Assembly (NCBI GenBank): GCA_900617975.1
Contig: UZAE01001298.1
Location: forward strand, 1 to 14,056
DNA: 14,056 nt
Reading direction: 5' to 3'
Source: Rodentolepis nana
Lineage: Eukaryota > Platyhelminthes > Cestoda > Cyclophyllidea > Hymenolepididae
Below the pieces are notes generated by a model that did no database searches, was not told the DNA's origin, and saw nothing but the letters and a program-made list of their open reading frames with translations. A program made the position numbers and the translations under genes. Below are positions 8,101 to 14,056 of the stretch, in pieces. The first letter of the stretch is position 1; every line of letters begins with the position of its first letter.

Positions 8101-11100
8101 ACTTTGTCCTTGATCATTATATAACTTTGGACTCAATATGAAATTAGCATACTGAATAATGAAATCGAAATAAATTATTTTGAGATTAAACAGGGAAATA
8201 GGGGACAAACCTGTTGGGAAGAGTCAATGACGAGACAGGCATCATCACTCCTCTCTACCTCTTGGTCCTTTTCCTGAGCATACTCATGCATTGCATCACC
8301 CCCCTCTTCTTCATCGAAAATCAAAACAGACTGCTCGTCCATTTCCACATTATCACTCTCCCTATGATCTTCTTCGCCCTCTTCCACCGCGATGTCTCGA
8401 AAAGAAGGGACTTCATTTTCATGTACCGTGGCTACTGGCGCTAGTGCATCGGATTTCACGTTGGCTGAAAAAATTCAAATAAACTCGTTGGAAATTTAAA
8501 TATATGCAGGTAATGCGGATACTGGAAAGCTAAAAACTTTATCACCAAAAGAAAGCAATAAGATCAAAGGTACTACTCGAAACAGTAGTCTACTACTATC
8601 TACTGTAAATTGACAAATTAGACTCGGTGGACGCTGATAGGCTTGTACAACAGACGGCAATTAAGCGTTTTATTAATTTCCTAAATGGTTGAAATCTTGA
8701 TGCACTAAGGTTTCTTGCACAAAGTGTTGCCTTAGAACACTCAAGCGTGATGAGGCAATTATTTGGTGATTAAAAGGGTTGCATTCTGAAAAAGGAAGTG
8801 TAGTGGAAACTAGGTACCATCGCCTCATCATAAACAAGTGCGAAATGTAAAGAAAGTGATGGGCAGATAATAGAAGCACAACTAATCCACAAACCATAAG
8901 ACTTCCATGTCCTTGGAACTATGTAAAAAGGACAATTACAAAATTTTATGAAATTTTGCCGCTCGAAGTTTTAATAATAACGATGGAAAGAAAAAAGAAA
9001 CTCTAGAGGCACCCAAACGATTTCCAAATCCAGACATGGTAAGGCTTTTGCAATTAACATGCTCCACAATCTCTCAGATACTGAAACCGCTAAAAAATTG
9101 GCTAAGATACTGCCGACGAAAACAATTGCCTTTTTATTTTTCGCGAAGATAATATCGTAGAGTTAATAACGATTTCATCCGATTTTTAAACAATTTGTGT
9201 ACCAGTTTAAGGGAAGTGCTTTAATCTACGTACATCTATCCTGAATTCTACAAAACAGAACGTTCAATTGAGTGGAAATTTGAGCCTTCAACGTACGTTA
9301 ACGAAGAGTGATTAATCTCGCGTTCTAATACACACACTCAGAGGTAAGAAACCCATGGTGTCAAAATAAAATACCGAGCTCTTAAAAACAGTAACAGTAC
9401 ACTAACGTTAGCCATTCATTACCCTGCCATTTCAGTTAACAACTCGATTTTCATTAATGTCAAAGTCTATTAAGTAATTAGTGTCGCAAATAAACCACGA
9501 AAAGAAGTAGTTTCTTATCAGTAATTTAATGAAAAAGATAATGGTGAGCTCCTAAACATCACTACTTCCAAAGCAAGGTGTTTTGGACTAATGTTAAGTT
9601 AAACGGTGTTCGTACTGATTGAAATCTGTTGTGGGATAGACAGCATTCCCAATCCATAGTACATAAATCTTTCAAACAACAGTTGGGAAATTACAGACTT
9701 ACAAACACTAGATGATGGAATGGTACCCGCGGGTAGAGGAGAGAAAAGTGTAGTTGACGGCTGCTGTTCCTGTTCCTGAACTGAAGGAGGCAAGGCAGGC
9801 CGAAGACGCTTGGATTCTAATGCCTTTTGCTCCAGTTGAGAGGCATTCAAAGCTGTACCCTCTTCACCCATTAATGCTTCTTCATAAGTGCGTTTGGCTG
9901 TGGTAATCACAGACGGACGACTAGCCAAAAATATTGAAGTACTAGGATCCGCCTCCGAGGTTGTTGTAAGTGGTGACAGGTAGGAAGAAGATGGAAGGGA
10001 CTCTATAAAGGTGGTCGTAGTGGGAAGAACCGTGGCAACAAAGCTGGAAAGAGGACGTATCTCTGCGGTCTGCCTGGCAGCCAAAAGACTCAGAGGAGAA
10101 GTTTCTGACGCCGTAGGCGGAGTTTGGACCGGCTGGACAGCAGCCGCGGCCTTTATCTTTGAAGAGGTTTCGGATGATTCTGACTGCTGTTGTAACGGCG
10201 ATTCAGTTGGGGGAAGGACAATCGAATTCTCTTTACCGATAAAAGAAGCCAACTTCGTTCGCAACTCACTACAATATTGTTTCGATTTCGTGAGTTGGGA
10301 CTCAATCAAATTCATTCGCAAGAGACGCTCATCCTGCTCCTCAGTTTTCTCACGCATTTGGCTAATTCTTGAGATCAAAGCAGAGAGGAGCCTATTAAAG
10401 CGATTGAAAATCTCGGAGGAAGATGAAGCATTTGTGCTGATGAGTTGAGAATCGGAAACAAGAGCTTGCTTTACAAATTCTGTTTCGGGAAGAGACTCCA
10501 CCTGTTGAATGAGCAGTTGCAACTGCTCGATTTCTTGTCTCAACTGATTGGAGCGATCTTGTTCAATACTAAGACTTGTTTGAGCTGCAAGAAGATCAGC
10601 ACGAATCGCCACCACACCCTCCTCAGATGTCTTTCTGCTCTCTTCATTCAGCTGAGTGGTTCGACGTTTCAGCTCATCTGCCTCCTGACGATATTTGCGA
10701 CCTATTTCACGCAATTTTGTAATCTTGACCTGCCTTTGAGAAAGTTCATTCTCCTGTTGTGTACACTTTTCCTCTAGAATAGCAAGCCTGTTTACAAGAT
10801 CTTGACTCTTAGTTTCATGATGACTGAGGTTTGAAGACAGTTCAGTGACCTGCTGTTCTAAACAAGCAATTTTACCAGCAGCCTCACGGTCTGCAAGTGC
10901 CTTAGATTCCTCTAGGGCATTAACACGAGCCTGCAGGTCATCCCTAGCCTCACAGGCTTGCTTGAATTCCTCAGGATCCAATCGTTTGGAGGTCTCCACT
11001 AAGCGCTCGCACCTCTCCTTCCAGCGATTTTTCTCCTCAACCAATGATGCTTTTTCCGACGTCAGAATCACCTTCATATCTTCTAGATCAGCACACTTTG

Positions 11101-13831
11101 CACGAAGTGGAGCCATTTCATCTCGTAAGGCTGCCAACTAGACAGAAGAACAGAGATTACAACGAGCCAATAGATTTAATTATGTAATACCATCTCAAAT
11201 TAAACCAACCTCTTCCTGGAATTCATTGGCATTTTTACGAATCATTTCACGCTCTTGCCTGAGAAGGCGATTTGACTCGTTGAGGATATTAATTTGTTCA
11301 ACCTGCTGCATGAGGGCAGCGTGTTGACTGGAGGTCACCAGACGAGTTTCACTCTTCTGGCGTTCTTCGGCGAGCTTAGCTTGAACATCTGCCAGTTGAG
11401 ATTCAAGAGTTTTGGTTCGCAAATGAAGGCGGCTAACTTCCGCATTGGCCGATTCTTCCGCAGCTTCGGCTATCGATTTTTGTCGACGGAGATACTCTAG
11501 TAGATGCATAAAGTCCTCTGACTCCTTAATTTGTGTTGTCGACTCATCAAGATGTATGGATTGCTCGCTACTGTGTTCCAGCAATTTTCTCAGATTCACT
11601 ATTTGCTCAGTCAGCTGAAGAGGAAGGTGCAACAAATCATAAAAACCCTCATGTTATTTAAAATAAGAACAAGATTAAATCAGTATTTGATGAAACGATA
11701 ATAAGTCATGCTATTAGACTCATCTAAGAACTAAGCTTTTGAAGAGATACGCCAAAAGAAGGGTTAAGTAATGTAGGCGAGCTTCATCAACTAACTGCGG
11801 ATTACCCAATTAGCACCCCAGCGACACATAACCAATCAATGGGGGAAAATGTATGAATTGATCGTCAGATATAATATTTGAACCCAACAGGATACTGACC
11901 AACATTGATGATGAGTCTATTACGAGAGCGGATATACGGAATATTACTGCCCATCAAACTATAGACCTCCCACTCTCAACCACTCACTCATTCTCACATC
12001 CAGGCCTGCGTAAATCGCCGTAGGACCAAGTCATAAGCGACACTAATGGGCGTATATAATATTACTACCTGAGGAGAGCGAACAAATAGTACCTTCAGAA
12101 TTTGCTCCTGCAGACGGGCGATCTCTGCATCGGCGTCTTCGACTCGCTTAACAAGTCGTGACCGGGAATCCTCGAAAGAATTCGATTGTTCAGTAAATTG
12201 ATCTTGTACTTTTTTTAAAGAAGCATTGGCAGCATCTAGAGCAATTCGCAAACCTTCAACTTCACCTCGTGCTTCATCCGCCAACCTGCGCGCCTCCGTA
12301 AGTAATTCAACATCTTGTGAGTGAAGTCTCAGTTCCATTTCATACTTCTCCCGGGCCTCTTTGGCCGTACGCAGGTGAGCAGCCACTTCAGCGCGAGCAG
12401 AGGCTTCCACAGAAAGAGCCGCCTCACGTCTTTCCTCGGCACTTTCTAGTGAGGCCTGGGTGGATGCCAACGTCTCTTGTAGTGCCTTCAAAGATGCGGC
12501 AAACTCACCTTCAAGGCGCACCTTCTCTTTTATTAAATCTTCTCGCTCGCTCCTCTCCAACTCCAATTGCAAAATCAGTGACTCGCAACCTAACAGGGAA
12601 AAGCAACTTAAAAACAAAAGATGAGATAGGCAAAAGGCCGTATCAAGAGCCCTTACGTTGGATGGCATCTTCAAAGTCAGCAGCGTGAGTGCGATTCGCT
12701 CGCTCTCTCTCTTCCGTGAGTTGGCGAATGTGGAACTCCATTTCATTACCGAGACTTTGGTATTCACTGCATTGTTTCCGAGCCGCCTCCAGAGAAGTGC
12801 GAAGGGAGACACATTCACGCTCCAAGGCTCGAAATCGAACTAATAGTTGCTGATCACTTTCATCCAAGGGCATAATTTGATCCTGCCCACCTGTAGTAGG
12901 CAGAGCCGAAGAATGGGGAGCAGGTACGTCTATAGGAGACATGTCATATTAGTCATTTTAGTGAAAAAACTTCTAATCATACGAAGGCGGACACACTAAC
13001 CAGAACATAACTGTGACGTTACTGTTGGTTTGGTCGTTTCTCGAAGTTGAGAAATTTCCTCCTCAGCACTACGAAGTGACTGATGAGCATTAGTGAGTTC
13101 CGCTTGAAGACTTGCGTTGAGGGAAAGGAGTTTATCCTGCTTCTCACTAGCATCTTTTTTCACTTCATCTAATTGAGCCTCAAGGCTTTCAATTCGACGA
13201 ACAGCTTGTCTCAACTCGGTCTCATTTCGGTGCTCCAAACTGACCTGAATTGACTGTAGTTGACTCATCAACTTCTGATGCATGAGAGAGGTCTTACGTT
13301 CCATTTCAAGCTCCTGAGAAAGCCGATCTCCATTAGCTTTCAATTGTTCAACTTGACGAATCAGTTGACGACACTGTACTTCAGATTCTGCAAGACGATC
13401 AGAAAGACGAGCTGATTCCTGTCGCGTAGAACTAAGTGCCTCATCACTGGCTGCAGCTGATGTAGTGTAACGAGCGTTCATTTCACGCAGAACTGAAATC
13501 TCTCTTTTATAATTCTCCACGTTAGTCTCTTGTGTACGGAATTTCTCGTAAGTAAAATCAAGCTACAAGTAAAAAGATACTTGGTTATGAGGCACTTAAA
13601 AGGGAGTGGAGACTTTCATATTTATTAAACGAACCTGAGATGCCAATTTCTGATTAAGTATCCTCATTTCCGTGGATTCCTTGCGAAGCCTTTCAATTGT
13701 TACAGTATAGACTTCATCCGAATTGGCCTTGTCTTCGCGATACTGCTTGAATTCGGCATGCAGGTTGCACAGCAATTGTTCAAGTTTTGCCACTGTTTGA
13801 GAGTGTTGATTTTGCGATGCTGTCGTTTGAT
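4884..13831 (-). CDS. TPR: Nucleoprotein TPR (Megator/Mlp orthologue), nuclear pore basket scaffold, 5' end outside the window
   Basis: Ten exons join in frame on the minus strand: 13831-13635, 13562-13001, 12929-12657, 12589-12093, 11614-11210, 11137-9703, 8464-8211, 7577-7313, 6444-5974, 5164-4884 (stop TGA 4886-4884). They total 4640 nt, about 1545 residues. All internal introns are GT-AG, and the first listed exon follows an acceptor (TTTTCAG) at 13832. TPR forms the filaments of the nuclear basket and works in mRNA export, chromatin exclusion and the spindle checkpoint. TPR landmarks appear in order: QLDFTYEKFR with NVENYKREIS (exon 1/2 junction and 13562-13490), YEMELRLHSQDVELL (about 12345-12300), FMHLLEYLRRQKSIAE (about 11515-11460), REIGRKYRQEADELK (about 10720-10670). 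Coiled coil dominates to about 10250. After that come a Ser/Thr/Pro linker with a basic patch (ESKRLRP), acidic exons, FG/LF motifs and a Gly/Arg tail. Human TPR is 2363 residues, so an N-terminal part of roughly 400-480 residues should lie to the right. Confidence 0.93.
5165..5973 (-). other. TPR intron of 809 nt hosting the candidate nested gene
   Basis: The minus-strand donor is GTACCTTAG at 5973 and the acceptor TAATTTCAG ends at 5165. Joining across it gives the codon AAG and keeps the reading frame. Apart from the plus-strand candidate gene at 5239-5684, nothing else was recognised. Confidence 0.8.
5239..5684 (+). CDS. Candidate nested antisense gene inside the last TPR intron, 106 residues, unrecognised
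   Basis: Three blocks join in frame: 5239-5302, 5396-5541, 5574-5684 (321 nt). The ATG at 5239 has an in-frame TGA nine bases upstream. Intron 1 (93 nt) is GTACCT...TTAAG; intron 2 (32 nt) is GTAAGT...GACAG, the same size as the tiny introns of the Acl4-like gene. The product starts MSVDQNSRTKNMIAKRKQ, has a charged helical middle (TYRRKLEHHYQACNNLSEV, then HNVRLLKGHMHEVKLLIST) and continues DADKKLKAVGIFLPLDDN to a Cys-containing end (CCDLSLFTICGRISMAAA). The middle looks like a short coiled coil. I noticed a loose resemblance to small BORC/KxDL-type subunits, but the KxDL motif itself is absent, so no name is given. An alternative acceptor at 5562 would give an implausible 21-nt intron and another frame. 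The gene is a prediction from splice logic only. Confidence 0.4.
5974..6444 (-). other. TPR exon with polyglutamate run and FG/LF-type motifs
   Basis: The first half of this exon is acidic and includes twelve consecutive Glu codons (6361-6326). The second half is Ser/Thr/Pro/Gly-rich with spaced phenylalanines: PFSSIF, GGLFSSAL, GGLFSIFK, SLFGSSV, PSFGSLA. Two are true FG dipeptides and the others are LF/FS variants typical of degenerate FG-nucleoporin sequence. Another FG (GPFGSGAP) follows in the last exon. Confidence 0.75.
6326..6361. repeat. TTC/CTC trinucleotide repeat coding polyglutamate on the minus strand
   Basis: On the plus strand the tract is (TTC)3(CTC)4(TTC)4(CTC), read on the minus strand as twelve in-frame GAG/GAA codons of TPR. 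Flanking sequence is also pyrimidine-rich on the plus strand. Blocks of identical codons suggest slippage expansions; the number of Glu codons may vary between individuals. Confidence 0.85.
6445..7312 (-). other. TPR intron of 868 nt
   Basis: The donor GTACGTTC starts at 7312 and the acceptor TTATTTTAG ends at 6445. A competing donor GTTAGT a few bases earlier would put the next exon out of frame. The intron contains a CA-repeat tract. A 112-codon minus-strand frame (6494-6832) lacks any sign of being an exon. No gene is seen. Confidence 0.8.
7075..7100. repeat. Imperfect (CA)n microsatellite
   Basis: A run of CA dinucleotides, interrupted by AA and one CG, lies within a TPR intron. It has no evident function. 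Confidence 0.9.
7313..8464 (-). other. Two acidic TPR exons with SUMO-interaction-like motifs
   Basis: Exon 8464-8211 carries QSVLIFDEEEGGD and ends DACLVIDSSQQ. The next exon (7577-7313) opens EEEEDPAEVG, is about half Glu and Asp, and ends DPVIVVSSS, running into EEENNGSDEDE across the next junction. The hydrophobic cores VLIF, LVI and VIVV next to Ser and acidic residues fit the SUMO-interacting motif pattern. Human TPR has a similar VIVIDSDDEEE element in its acidic tail. SUMO binding is inference. Confidence 0.6.
7578..8210 (-). other. TPR intron of 633 nt
   Basis: The donor is GTTTGT at 8210 and the acceptor TATTTTTAG ends at 7578. The phase-0 junction joins SSQQ to EEEEDP. No other coding or structural feature was recognised inside. 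Confidence 0.78.
8465..9702 (-). other. TPR intron of 1238 nt, longest in the window
   Basis: A strong donor GTAAGTCTG lies at 9702 and the acceptor AATTTTTTCAG ends at 8465. Joining gives the codon TCC and keeps the frame. A 74-codon minus frame (8673-8897) is hydrophobic, does not resemble the flanking protein, and is treated as chance. An additional skipped exon cannot be ruled out by eye. Confidence 0.72.
10250..13831 (-). other. Coiled-coil region of TPR
   Basis: The six exons in this span encode almost uninterrupted Glu/Lys/Gln/Arg/Leu/Ala-rich sequence with few prolines or glycines. Heptad spacing is visible, for example in SLRSAEEEISQLRETTK and LTEQIVNLRKLLEHSSE. This matches the parallel two-stranded coiled coil that forms the TPR filament. 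The proline content rises sharply after the Cys-Ser-Glu-Leu-Arg stretch near 10270, which marks the end of the coil. Confidence 0.85.
11615..12092 (-). other. TPR intron of 478 nt
   Basis: The donor GTACTATTTG starts at 12092 after the codon AAG. The acceptor CTTCCTCTTCAG ends at 11615. The phase-0 junction joins EQILK to LTEQIVNL, continuous coiled coil. Nothing else was recognised inside. Confidence 0.8.
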
Positions 13832-14056
13832 CTGAAAAGCAACAAAACATGATAAGACATAGACCTAGTACTACTAGGCGTCTGATGTGGTCCATTGGTA
13901 TTCTATTCAATTAAGGCTTTTCAAAGTTATATAAGAAATGGCGAAGGGAAACAAATCCACACAACTTTAAAGATAAGTTAAATCTTATAATTTAAAAATT
14001 TCAATATGTAGCAGCAGTGAATCTCACTACCAAAGCCTTATTTTCATCTGGGGGGG
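13832..14056 (-). other. 3' part of a TPR intron running off the right edge
   Basis: The minus strand shows an AT-rich stretch ending in a good acceptor (TTGCTTTTCAG at 13832). No upstream exon in the correct phase was found before the window ends. The final six bases are a G run. Confidence 0.65.

Noticed and set aside
10011..11141. Plus-strand frames of 98-145 codons opposite the largest TPR exon
   Set aside because: They lie wholly antisense to well-supported coiled-coil coding sequence and show no motifs of their own.
13832..13910. An ATG-started frame with a hydrophobic, signal-peptide-like N-terminus in front of the TPR exon
   Set aside because: The hydrophobic stretch is translation of an intron polypyrimidine tract ending in TTTTCAG. 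The homologous TPR protein continues upstream without a signal peptide.

Overview
This window is eukaryotic and probably comes from a flatworm, with a cestode or trematode most likely. The genes are broken by spliceosomal GT-AG introns and the background is AT-rich. One gene has seven introns of only 33-44 nt. The other main gene has introns of about 70 nt in its 5' half and 0.5-1.2 kb in its 3' half. Tiny introns, and introns that grow toward the 3' end, are known from schistosomes and other flatworms. The left edge holds the decayed tail of a non-LTR retrotransposon. The organism call is inference.

Layout: 2-315 is a frameshifted reverse-transcriptase C-terminus with an A-rich tail. 316-2274 is mostly non-genic. 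It holds one weak 100-codon ORF (673-975), preceded by a splice-acceptor-like tract, and a GC-richer island (about 1080-1640) with fragmentary open frames on both strands and two nested inverted repeats. 2275-3658 (+) is an eight-exon gene for a 373-residue tetratricopeptide protein of the Acl4 family, the dedicated chaperone of ribosomal protein uL4 (Rpl4). 3922-4362 (+) is an unrecognised single-exon ORF.

The right two thirds, 4884 to beyond 13831 on the minus strand, is one gene: the orthologue of nucleoprotein TPR (Megator in fly, Mlp1/Mlp2 in yeast), the coiled-coil scaffold of the nuclear pore basket. I could join ten exons in frame (4640 nt, about 1545 residues) to a stop at 4884. The N-terminal several hundred residues lie beyond the right edge. 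The protein runs from long coiled coil (13831 to about 10250) into a Ser/Thr/Pro-rich linker with a basic NLS-like patch, then acidic exons with SUMO-interaction-like motifs, then a segment with FG/LF motifs, and a Gly/Arg-rich tail.

Inside the last TPR intron (5165-5973), on the opposite strand, three short ORF blocks join through canonical splice sites into a 106-codon frame (5239-5684). I propose it as a nested antisense gene of unknown function. The Acl4-like and TPR genes are convergent. No shared pathway is implied beyond both being housekeeping genes for nuclear processes. No new mobile or defence system was found. The points most worth following up are the candidate nested gene, the FG/SIM architecture of the TPR tail, and the structured island near 1.4 kb.
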